DNA from: Clavulina sp. PMI_390
Taxonomy: Eukaryota; Basidiomycota; Agaricomycetes; Cantharellales; Hydnaceae
Direction of reading: 5' to 3'
DNA length: 64,000 nt
Assembly: GCA_015039315.1 (NCBI GenBank)
Contig: WIDE01000044.1
Location: 119,994-183,993 of the forward strand
Part shown: positions 1 to 11,192 of the stretch, piece by piece
Numbering within the stretch: position 1 is the stretch's first letter
How the letters are laid out: each line of letters starts with the position of its first letter
The notes under the pieces: model-generated
Database searches by the model: none
Seen by the model: the letters and a program-made list of their open reading frames with translations, nothing else
What the model was told of the DNA's origin: nothing
Program-made: the position numbers and the translations under genes

Positions 1-883
1 GCCTCGTTGCTTGAATAAGATCCCTTCTTCTGGGCAACAGCTTTCCCTGAGCGCCCAGCACTTGACAGCAATTTATATATGCAAGGATATATTTTGTAGC
101 ATCGATCCCAATATTGCATGAGATCATGGCGAATGATGTGTGTGAAGACAGTGCTTCTTTCGACCCCCCGCAAAGTCACGAGGCGTGAACTGAGATGAAT
201 TTGGGGTGGAAACAAGGGCGCAAGTGGTTCTGCAACGATGCTCGTGTGTAGCACAGTGCTCTTGGCTTGCTCCATCTCTTTAAAGGGGCTGTTGTTGCGT
301 ACATGTTAGACTAGCCTCATGTTTCGTTACCGCTCCCGACGCAATTTGCATCGGAGATCCCGCTCCATATACACGCGGCTGCTGCCTGCTGCTACCGTCT
401 GTTCAAAGGGTCGTCAGAAGCAGAGCGATGAAGCTGCTACTGTGCTGAGCGCTTCACAGCCTGTGTGAAGCTCTTTAGGCAGTCGACAACGTGCCTGATA
501 GTGGGTGGAGGAACTGTAATTGCATTTCATCACCAACAATCTCGTCCCTCGCGCTCTCGCACCCTTCCGGCTGTGCCCTCCACGACTCCATCCCCCCTCC
601 CCTGCAACTCTGGACGAGCCTCGACCCACCCCATCCATGCGATATTGCTTCTAGATAACCACCTCCTCTTCCACCACACATCACAATCCTCCTTCACCAA
701 CACACACGCGCGCGGCCTCTAATCTTTTTGCATGACCTCACTGCCTTCTTTATCTGTGCGTACAGCAACTACTGCCTCGAGGACAGCTATCAGCTAACGA
801 TTCTAACGAAAACCGCGTTCGTGCCTTTCCATCTTTCGAATACCCAATACCTCGGGGGTTGTGTGCTCTGGCGTGCAAAGGCC
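1..883. other. Upstream region of the first gene
   Basis: No convincing gene is seen. The stretch has an AT-rich patch near 71-95 and pyrimidine-rich DNA from about 540 to 720, as expected of a fungal promoter and 5' leader for the gene starting at 884. The short open frames here lack recognisable motifs and overlap on both strands. Confidence 0.5.
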
Positions 884-3800
884 ATGAATAAGCCCACGCA
901 CACGCGCAATACGGACGAAAGCGACCTACATCTGGACTACTTTGACGAGCCAACAAGAGAGCTCTACCTGCCCTTTCTCTTTCCAAACCAAAACGGACCA
1001 GCGCCCATGGTACGTAGCAGCAAGCGGGGTCCTAAGGGGGTTGAACCGAAATGCTAATAACCAACATCGACTCCATCCACTTTGGCCCCTTGGATGTGCC
1101 ACCTGTTACCTTTGCACAATCGACCACAAACTTTTTATAGGAGGGGACCCAGTCGAAGTACCACAAGCATACGAATGGCGTGAGCAAGAAGAACACCGTT
1201 ACACCTCTTCCAATCCTTCCAATGCCAGCTGCCGTTGGCGCATCGTCGTCGTCGGCGGGATCCGGCGCACAAGGCTCGAGGTCAGGCTCCGGTTCGACGT
1301 TCGTCTCTGGCGCGCATTCCCAGGCAGACACACTCGTCAATCCCATCGAGGCAGCCCATCCGACAGCAGCCCCTGCCGTCCCTAATGTCGCGGTGAGCAG
1401 CCCTCCGTCTGTTTATCTCCATCGATGTTCACACCTCTAATTACTATTGGGCACATCCCGCATAATCCCCCAGGACGCTTTCCTCACTGACGAGGACGGC
1501 ACGCGCCTCCTACCCACTATCGCTTCTCTCCCTGGTGTCATCACTGGATCCCCCTCCGCGCTCCTTTTCGGCTCATCATCATCCGCTTCATCTTCATCTT
1601 CGAAACCTCCTACATCGGGCGGAACCAGGTCTAGTCTCCGCCGCCGCCTGTCATTCGGCTCGCGCTCTCGTTCTCGATCCCGCTCACCCTCCCCAACGCG
1701 CGGGGGCCCATCCACATTCCCATCTGGTGCTAATGGAGCACCACCCCCTACCACAGTGACAAGTATTCCATTCCCACTCTTCTCCTCCGTCGTCTCTCAA
1801 TCTCCTGCATTAGAGCGCACGCGAATCGTCGGGATAGAGTGTTACAAGGAATCTTCCAGCAAGTACAGCTCTTCGTCGTCTTCTAGTGGGCATCGCTTTT
1901 TGGTGTTCCATCTGCGCAAGAAGGAAGAAGATGTGCATGATCCTGTCATTGTGGTGTCGGCGGATGGCCCACCGGGTACGAGTGCTGGTATGCCGGTGCA
2001 CTTTGGCCCGCCTTCGCTTGAGGAAGCGTGGATGAGACTTGATCGACGTCCTGCTGCTGCGGGCACTGGGACTGGGACTGGCGCTGGCGCTAGTTCGGCC
2101 CCTGGTTCGAGCGGCGGCGCGAGTGGTGGTCCTGGTGGAGAGTCGAGAGGGCGAAGCCGAAGTTTGAGTGGGAGTAGTGGGAAGGGCCTTGGGCTCGTTG
2201 GCTTTATGCGCAACAGGGGCAAAGTCGAGCCGAGTGATATTGTGAGTTGGTTGCTCAACTGGACTGCTGGCTCTGAACGACCATTCTCAATGTATTGTGA
2301 TAGGTGACTTTGGCTGGCACGAGAGCCGATCTAGTGGGCACTGGCTCGAAAAAGCCTGTACTCGAGAGCAGCGTCGTCTTCTCTAACACTACCCCAGAAC
2401 CCGATCCCTCTTCATCCTCCCCTGTACCCGCACACCCCTTCCACCAAAACCCAACGCTCGCAACGTTCCTCTCTATTGGAGATATCATTGCCGGCGAGAC
2501 GGTAGAATATAGGTCGTGGCCCGAAAACGCTAATCTGTTCTATGGCCTCCTTCAAGACTACCTGACTGAGTCTGCTACGAGCGCGAGAGAAGATGAAGGT
2601 GGGCCCATATGGGTAGAGGGAGGTCCTGATCAACTGGATGCGTCTGCTGGTTTGGGCACCAAGGGTAAAGATGCGAAAGAGATCAAGGAGATTAAAGAGC
2701 GGGTGTATAGGCGAGTTTGGAAGATTCCCTATGGTGCCAAGGTATGTCTAGTCGAGGACAAAAGGAGAGTAATCGCTAAACGACTGGTGAAACTCAGATC
2801 CCCGAGCTCCTGAAGACGTTGAACATCACAGGATACTGGAAGGAGACTTATCTACCAAAATCTATCGTGAGCTTCCTCGCTGTGCTCTCCTCCAGAGTGA
2901 CTGACCTTGCTGATACTTTACTTTGTAGGTTTCAGCCGAGCAACTAGAGGCTACCTATGCCGCGTTCCTTCTCTCTACAACAGTTCCCTCCTCCCCAGCC
3001 TTTGTCTCTCCATCGGCCCACCCTAACACGCCACTTCCCCCTGCCGTTACCAAATCCCTCGTCGATCTTTCTGACATCCTCAACAACCTCTGTGCACGAA
3101 CCACCAACCCTCTAGCAGGATGCTCCCTAGCTGCGCGAGCGGTTCCTCCCATCAGACGTCTATATGCCTCGAATCCACGAAAATACGCCGATCTCCTCAC
3201 GACCGCTCTCACTCAGCACAGCGATCGTCTCGCCGACGCGCTCCGAACTATCTCTAGCTCTGGGGCCAGTATTGGCTCATATCAGCCTGTGAGCCCGACC
3301 GTGCTCGCTCGACGGGCCAGCGAGGTGGGCTGGGAGATCCTCGAGCTCCAGCGCGAGCGCTACGAGGCGGACCCTGATTCGCGTAGCGCGATCAACAAGC
3401 TAGAAGAAGGGTTCGAGAACTATCTCAAACTGCTGAATCGGCTGTGGCCTGGTGCCGCGGCTGGTGCGAGCAGTGGGGGAGCAGACTTGTGGAACCCCCT
3501 GCATGATCTTGTGCAAACGTACATCGCGCTGTACACGCTGGACCCCGAACGCTGGCGCTATCTTCACGTCCCGATCGATGCGTTCATCACTGTGGTGTAC
3601 AAGGGCCATGGTATCACGGGCGAGGCATCTGAGTTGTGCAGCGAGTACGCGTGCACTGCGACGCGGGATATCGTGAATTCGTATGCCTACGTTCTGGATG
3701 TGACTCATGATGATGGGACGCAAGCGTATGGCGAGCTCTATAAGAGCTGGCTGACGACGCTAGACGTGTTGGTGGAGAGATGTGTGCGTGCGAGGCGGTG

Positions 3801-6717
3801 GGCTGAGGGGCTAGGCCACGCCGAGGAGCTTGTGGAGACTTCCCGAGACCGATTCCGTTCTGCGCTAGAGGGACTGTTCACTGTCCCTCCCAAGCAAAAC
3901 CAAAGTGGTACTACTCCCGATGGCGATGATCCTGCAGCACCCGTTTCGAACGAACTGCTGCCTTCCGAAGCTGCTGCTCAAGATCGCAAGCTGCGCCATT
4001 TCAAGAAGACACTCGCTGCTCTGACGCGCGCCCTCGATTCCCTCATCAAGTGCCACTTCAAGCTGAATCTCCCCCAGATTGCTTGCCGGCTTCTCCTCGA
4101 GCTCATGCGAACGCATCGAGAAGTCGTGCAAAAGTCGTATGAGCCTGAATACGAGCATACTGTCATGGCTACTGTGGAACAACGCGATGAATGGATCGAG
4201 GGTCTCATCCAGGCCCTTGAGAGCTATGAAGATGGGCTCAATACTGCTACCAAAGCTGGGGTTGTTGGGAGAGATGACGACGCGAACAAACTCAGAGAGG
4301 AGGTTGAAAAGTTTGACCGGGGCGAGCTGGTCAATTTCCAGTTTGACTTTGAGTGGAAGGATGAAAAGGGTGGTGCGCCACCTCCGAGACCAGCACATGA
4401 ACTGGAGCATGGACTCGGACATGGGCATGGACATATGCTCGGCCATGGAATGCAGCTCCCTGAAGCTGACGCTGATGAGGATATGGACTATGGCATCCCA
4501 CTGAACGAGATCGGCAGGTACAATCCCTTTGCTCGTCTTCCGCTAGAACCCATCAGGGAAAGCAGCGTCGATGACACTGGGGAATTCTCACCGATAAACC
4601 AGAAGTTCAGTTTCCACGACGATGTAGTCTCGAATGCCGAAGCAGAAGAAAGCCAACCGATATCACGCCCCAACAGCTCTCGCCCCGCCTCCAACGTTGC
4701 ATCTCTGATGATCCGCAAGTCCGCTTCGATGGCTTCACGCCCTACTTCTCGAGCTTACTCTACCCTTTCTTCTCATTCTCATTCGCGCTCGCGCTCTCCG
4801 TCTCCTACTCCGTCCCTCGGGCTCTCTTCACGCTCTTCCCGATCTACACCTCCCAAGCGTCAATCTGATGCCCCGGTTGCGCACGAGTCTCCTTCGGTTA
4901 ACAGCGCTGCTTCTCTGTTATCCTCTGCGCCAGCTGACTCCGAAGGCGAAAAAACTGTTTCAGGGCGCAGTGCTTCCCTTACCCCTCCTCCACCCCCTCC
5001 CCCTCGTCTTGCCTCGCGCACCCCTTCTCCCGTCCAGCAAAGGCGATCCAACCCCCGAAACTCCAATCATCATGTCAACTTTGACGTTGACTCTGATGCT
5101 GATGACAGTGATTCGGACGCACTAAGTTTCCACAGCGCGGTATCGAATCCCTTGGAAATGCTCGACGACTTGCGGGAGGCGTATCTTGCTGGCCCTAGTC
5201 TTGCGCGCTATGAAGAGCTGGTTGAGGGACTGCGAGATCTTGCCGAGCGCTCACTTCGCTCCGTCTCCCGCACTTCACGCCATGAAATGGGTATTCCGAC
5301 CCCGCCCGTGGATGCCCAGTCAAAGGAGATGCTACAGAACGCGTGCGATGCTCTGCATGAGGTGTGCGACATTGATCGCGCGCAGTACGCTGCCTGGCCA
5401 CAATGGCACTTCCTGCACCTCGCCTACTCGCTAGACCAGTACGCGGGCGTTCTGGACCAAGCGGGGAGGATCCATGAAGCGGTGGATGCTGCTCTCGCGG
5501 GCGTGGCGACTGACCGCGCTCATCGCGACGTGAAAGATGTAACGTTGCTGTACCCGACTGCCCTATCCGATTCTTCTCCCTCGAGTGCTGCAAGCATGAT
5601 CTCGGCTCCCGATTCCCCCTTCCTGCGTATCCATTACGCGTGCACGCTCCTTTCACACCCTCTCATTCGTCGAGGAGCACAAGCCCTCGAGCTCATCGTT
5701 GACGCTATTGAGTCCTTGCACTCTCCAAACTATCGTGCGAGCGGTTTGGCCGCTGCGTGGCGCCCGAAGCTGGAGGCTCTCGAGGATTACATCTTGGAAG
5801 GCATGGGTGAGACTGGGAAGCATGTCCCAAGGTGGTTTGAGGAGGGAAATGTGCAGTGGCTGGACGAGTATGCCCCCAGTTTGGAAGGTGGCAGCTCGGG
5901 TACGCCTAGCCCGAGAGGATCAGGGGGTGCCGCATCGTCTGGAGCTCAAGTTGTGCGAATTGGTGGGGAGGGTGATAAGGGGAAGGGAAAAGAGAGAGAG
6001 CGGCCCGGCCGAGAACGCCTCGCTTCGTATCGTTCGAAAGAGCGCTCGAAGAGTCGGCCAAACACGATGTCGGGAGTGTCTTTCAGCGACCATATCTCTA
6101 TGGCATCGCCCATGCATACCCCCATATCAACCACACCAAAAATAGCCCTCGTTCCCCCTCCTGCTGTGGATCAGCCGCTTCGTGGGGATGATGATCAGTC
6201 TACTTGGCTAACCCCCCGTCACACACCAACGATGGGAATTCTGAATCTCCCTGCTGCTCCTTCTTCCCCTCCTCACAACCAATCTCAAACCTTTAGTCGA
6301 TCTCTCTCGCCTTCTCTTGTCGCGAATGAATTTGGCCAGCTCCCACCACACATCAAAGTAATCAAGCTCGAGCAACGAACCATGCCCAACCCGCATACAT
6401 CCTCCACGTCCCCCACTGCTTCACGCTCCAACTCCCGCTCTCGGACCCCCCATAACGAGCTGGATGCCGTTGAGAGCAGCGCGGCTAGCAGTGCAGGGCC
6501 AAGTAGGGATCACTCCCCGTCTGCTGAGCGCGAGCTGCATGCGCGGCGCTCGCTCAAGCGCATGACGAATACGAGCATATCGGGGTCGAGAGGAAGAGCG
6601 GGCTCGTCGGGTTCGGCAACGAAGAAGATTGTGTGGGAGATTGACAAGTATCGCGCGAGCAAAGCCGCTGAGGGCGCAAATGGGAGTGGAGATGGACGTG
6701 GTACTCCGTACTACTGA
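884..6717 (+). CDS. Large Ser/Pro-rich hypothetical protein, about 1813 aa
   Basis: I do not recognise this family. Six exons join in frame: 884-1009, 1141-1392, 1474-2241, 2304-2741, 2798-2866 and 2929-6717, all at phase 0 GT-AG junctions. The N-terminal 500 residues mix Ser-rich and Gly-rich low-complexity sequence with a more ordered part (FLSIGDIIAGETVEYRSW, then RVWKIPYGAK). The long last exon has helical stretches, for example around 3289-4350 and 5150-5850. The second of these looks like alpha-helical repeats with TPR character, but no repeat is clear enough to name. His/Gly-rich (near 4405-4450), Ser/Arg-rich and poly-Pro (near 4985-5005) linkers separate them. The protein ends in a basic Ser-rich tail. 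The ATG at 884 was chosen because exon 1 from it splices in frame. A scaffold or signalling role would be a guess. Confidence 0.75.
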
Positions 6718-8823
6718 TCAGCCGTCTTTGTCTTGTATCTTGACTCGCCTTGGTGATCCCTACGACTTGTCTTCACCCCTAGCCATGCCCCAAAAGTTAC
6801 TTATTTCTTGTTTCTCGCTTTTGTCTTTTTGTTCTGTTTTGTATGATGGCCACCAGCCCCCCTGTGTCACCTTTAACGCCGCCTGCCCATTGCCCCCAAG
6901 CTCAGCTTCATGCTTTCATGCTTCAAATCAACCATAGTTTTCACTCTCCATAGCTTTCTACGCTTTCGTCGTACCATTGTAATTTACAAGGAACCCACTG
7001 TCAACTCGCACGACCGGAACAAAAGGAACGGTCATCGATTCACCCGAACCCCGAAAGCTGACATAACCATCTCTGTTGCCCCTGATATATAAAAGCTGAT
7101 CAGCGCTTAGCGATGCTCCTTTGTCGCACCTACCACGAGCCTCTGAGCGCAGAAAACGGTTGCATAGACGACGCCACGGGAGCGTCTGTCGTCGTCCACG
7201 CATGCTGGACTAGGGGCTCAGTGCCTTTCATCGCCTTGTCTGCGGTCCATCGACTCATCGCGAGTCATCCCCCACGTCTCCACCCCGTGAGACATCCTAC
7301 GCCTCAGTTCAACTCGACTCGTTGTCGTCGTCACGTCTCCCTGCAATGACCTCTGACTTGTGCACGTTATATCAGTTGCTGAGTTTTATTTAGTCTGCAG
7401 GACCAGCTCTCTGTTAGACCCGGCCTCTCTCTCTCTTTATTCTAGGGCATGCGCGCGATCGCCTAGGTATTACAACGCCGACGTCGACTCACCGTATATC
7501 CCGTAGAACATGCCCTTCAGCTGGCCTCTGTCTCTGGAATTCCCATCTCAGCCTGGCCTCTGAGTTTCACTAGTAACTAGCCACCATCGCACTCACTTAC
7601 CGTGATGTCGGGAGGCGCTACTTATTACCACCTGTCCCGCCACCAGCCCCCCCAAGCTGTGAGACGGCGACAAAAAACTTAATTAAGCTCACCATCATGG
7701 GATCCTTGTTACGGTCTCGGCTGAGCGCCCTGTCTTCTTCCGATGTGTTGACTTCAGGTTTATAGGTCACTCGTGGAACACCAACCTCGTGCTGACGATA
7801 CGCTGCTCGGAACACCACCGGGTGAGGCGAGACCCCGGTCTGGCATACCACCAGGTGCGGAGGCATTTTCAGACCTACTCGCAAACCGTCTGGCAAGTTG
7901 AAAGCCCGCTGCTCACCTTCCTTCCGTGCTATCACCCCTCCGCTTTACGGCGGTTGCGGTAGTTTCAATGGGGTTGGTTTCTTTTGAGCTCGGCCTGAGC
8001 TTCTAGTTGTCCCTAGTGGAAGCTGGAGGTTCGGGCTGGTGGCCTTGTTCAGTTGACAGGGAGTGGTCTGGATTTTCTGGGAGCAATGTGCCCCTTTAGT
8101 GTGAGGCGCAACTTTAACATGACACGAAGCGTCGGTAATCGGCGATCTGCATTCCCAGCCTGCAACGTAGGTAGCCCAGCTTCTTGCCGAAGCTGTTGAG
8201 CCACCGCCCATTAGTTTAGGATAACTAAACTGTCTCTCCGGAGTTGGGAGATGTCAGCGTTGCTAATTTATTCCCCCATCATTTATATTTTGGTTGTCGT
8301 TGGCTTTTTACTTTTTTTTGTGTTCGCTTTGAGCGTGCCATTTTTGGCGCGGGGTACCCTTCGCTTGCTGGCCGCATTTGTTTGCGCCGCAAGGAAGGGC
8401 GCCAATTTGTTCTCGCCCTCCTTTCTCTTCCTTCCCCTCTCAACAGGTGCGTGTATGCTCCCTTCTACAGCCTTGTCGCTCATGTGATCGGTCTTCTGCC
8501 GTTCATTGCCTTTTGACCATTTCATGCTGTACATCCTATTCTTGTCAGTATATGCAATGAATCGGCCATATCTTTCTTTCCCAACACAGCCTGCACTGCC
8601 GTGAGTGAGTGCGTGTGCGCTGCCTTTGAGTCATTGCTGTTATTTTTTTCGCCGTGTGTTCGCCGAGCCAGCCGCTAGTACGGAGCCAAACAAAAACAAT
8701 GAGGATCGATTACCGTCTCAGCACCCAAGCCTTCCCCTCTTCTGCCTCCCATCTTCCACCCCCTATCTACTATCCTATCTTCTCTCTCTACTTCCACAGA
8801 TAATATCCCTCAATCCCGCTTGA
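6718..8823. other. 2.1 kb gene-poor stretch
   Basis: No gene is supported. A TATA-like block (GATATATAAAAGC) lies near 7083-7095 and is followed by an ATG frame of 78 codons at 7113-7349, which has no recognisable features. A CT tract sits near 7425-7440. The last 600 bp become strongly pyrimidine-rich toward 8820, matching the 5' leader of the next gene. Confidence 0.5.
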
Positions 8824-10684
8824 ATGATGCGCCGAGAACGCACCGGATACGACTTTGATTACGACAAGCACAAGTAAGCATGGCCCAAATTGTCCGGAAC
8901 ACGATGCCACCAACCTGAGCGCTAACCATTACACGTGGCCGTTATTAACTCACTGATCTCTCAGTCGAGAGCCTGCGGTCCTTCCCAATGGCCCGATGCC
9001 CAAGCTTAGACGCGATGTCTATGAGGGACCGATCACGTATGGATCGCCAGTCGAAGAGTGAGTCCTCGCACGCTCGTGAGCCGGCAATAATTTGGCAATT
9101 ACTGACGATAATACTTCTCTAACTTCTATCCATGTTGTCCATTACCCCCAATCATCCAATGCCCCGCCGACGAATCTGTTCGTAACACCCCCCTATGACG
9201 TTTTGGTGTCCTATCTGCATCCGCATGCATGCAGGCTCTCACCAACGCCCCCGCCTCCACCTCAACCACAGCAATTCTATGCTCCATTCATGCCCATGAT
9301 GCAAGGAATGGCTGCCATGCCAGCTATGCAACAGATCGGTGCGCCGATTCCCACAATGGGATGGTATAACGGATATCCATCATACTTTGTCGGTGCTCCC
9401 CCTTGTCCTCCTCCAGTTCCCGTTGCTTCGCCGCCCATGCCGTCTGGGTCGACATCCCCTGCTCATGCGTATGCAAACTTTGCGCAGTATGGAGCGAAAC
9501 CTGCAGGCGTCAAGACTCCCATCGGTGAAGGTATGCTATTCCCTCGTACTTTTTATCATTCTTTCCCAGCTTTCCCTTTTGCTACCAATGTTGAAGAAGC
9601 ACCGCACATCACTGACTATTCTTGCTGTCGTTCCATTTCGCGAACTCCTGTTGACTCCACTTCCCCTGGTGGCTCTACCCCACATTCGCTCCAATGCCCT
9701 AAATGCGCTTCTCCTCTTTCATAGATCGACCACCAGCACTGATGGTCGCAGCCTCTATCGCAGCAAACCGAGCGACCGTCAACACTCACTTACAAGCTCG
9801 ATGGGACGTCCGTATGAAACCGAACAAGGACAATGTCCAGACTGATAGTGGACGTTATCCCGATCTGAAAGGTATGATAGACCACCCCGGGCCCCACCGT
9901 TTCCTTCTTTCTCCTTTTTTTCTTTCGTTCTTTCCCTGCACATGCTCCACGGGTGCCTCAGTCTACTGACCAAGTGGAGCGGCAGCTTCTATTTACGAGT
10001 TTTACTAGATAGGAGCCGAGTCGGTGAAGCGATCCCATTTATGACGCGTGCTGACCAAATACATGGCCCCTCCCCATTCCGGAATATTTTAGAGCCTGCC
10101 ACGTTCCCTCCCACACGCGTGATGTACCTTGTTGCGGACGACCTTCCCTGGGCCATCCCGATCCGGCGGTATAGGGCCATCACCTGCCAAGACGTGCTGG
10201 ACGCCATCTACGAGTGTCTCCAGACAAGCATGAAGAGGGACGAGTACTTCTGTGCTACTAAACAGAAACGAGAGCAGTTGATGTACACTTCTCGAGTGGT
10301 TCGTCGCCTTCCTTTTATCCTTCAACTCCTATCCGCAATTAACTGTTTTTCGTTTCCCCTCTCTGTTGCAATTTACTGATCTCTCTCTCTCTCTCTTTTG
10401 TGTCTTCGGCGTCGATAATCCGCTTAATTGGTCCGGTCAACAAACAGGAATCCTCCGATCCTGACAGTGGCCGTCAGCTCGTCTCGAATGAGGCGGGCGA
10501 CTCGACACGGCCCGCGGATCCTCTGCGCGTCGACTGGCTGCACAACAGGACCGATTTCCGTGGATTGTACATCAGCGAGCGTGTACTGGCGGACCGCTGT
10601 GCATGGCAGATTGACGATTATCAGGATGCATGGTGCATCGAGTTTGGGAAGAGGGAGGACGATCCGTTGAGCGATGACGACTGA
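8824..10684 (+). CDS. DUF6699-type proline-rich protein, about 369 aa
   Basis: Six exons are proposed: 8824-8873, 8965-9057, 9235-9530, 9725-9871, 10009-10295 and 10448-10684. The N-terminus is charged. It is followed by a Pro/Met-rich region (PPPPPQPQQF, then MPMMQGMAAMPAM). The second half fits the basidiomycete DUF6699 domain: a WDVR motif, then an EPATFPPTRVMYL segment, then ITCQDVLDAIYECL, and finally VDWLHNRTDFRGLYI and a conserved Trp-containing strand. Function of this family is unknown; it is common and often multicopy in mushroom-forming fungi. The donor of the last intron (GTGGTT at 10296) is weak, and the 177-nt third-exon acceptor at 9234 could hide another small exon. The start is one of two adjacent ATGs at 8824 and 8827. 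Confidence 0.75.
10380..10396 (+). repeat. (TC)n tract in an intron
   Basis: A perfect CT dinucleotide run sits in the last intron of the DUF6699 gene, upstream of its acceptor at 10447. It may act as a long polypyrimidine tract. Confidence 0.7.
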
Positions 10685-11192
10685 TGCTGAGGGGGTCTTT
10701 GCTCGCGATTCGGGCTCATGGCTGGACCGAAGCTGAGCGCTGGTGTTCGTGAAGCTGTCCATTCCGTGTTCTCTCTCTCTCTTTCCTCTGTTCTCTTCTG
10801 CGGTCCTATGCGTTCCCATGCATCACCTTCAGAACTATGTTACATCTCAACAATTCTTTTCGGGTTATCTCTGCTTTCATTCATCGCATTGTCTGTCTAT
10901 GATCTTCTTACGACTCGTTATCCCCACTCTATGACTGTGTATACATCAACTATATCATTACGAATATGTCTTACTACTGGACTTTTTTCCTCTGGGCTGC
11001 AGGTGGAGACGGCAGAACCTACAACAAGCTGAGTTCATCTTCCTCTGGGCCGTCCATCTCCTTGCCATCGACCTATAACGCCTTATCACTCCCCTTGGCT
11101 TTGGGGCTGGCATCAGTCACTTTTTGGTGAATCAACAGCTAAATGATACATTTCGAATGCCTAAGAGTACAGGAGAGAGTGCAGCGAGTAAC
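10685..11192. other. Convergent 3' spacer
   Basis: This lies between the stop codons of the DUF6699 gene and the reductase gene. It holds a pyrimidine-rich stretch near 10770-10800 and no supported gene. Confidence 0.5.

Noticed and set aside
7113..7349. 78-codon frame after a TATA-like block in the gene-poor stretch
   Set aside because: No domain, odd composition, no intron-exon signals, and overlapping frames on both strands; the TATA match alone is weak.
7618..8211. Two minus-strand frames (105 and 88 codons) in tandem
   Set aside because: No splice sites join them sensibly and the sequences resemble no family; probably chance frames.
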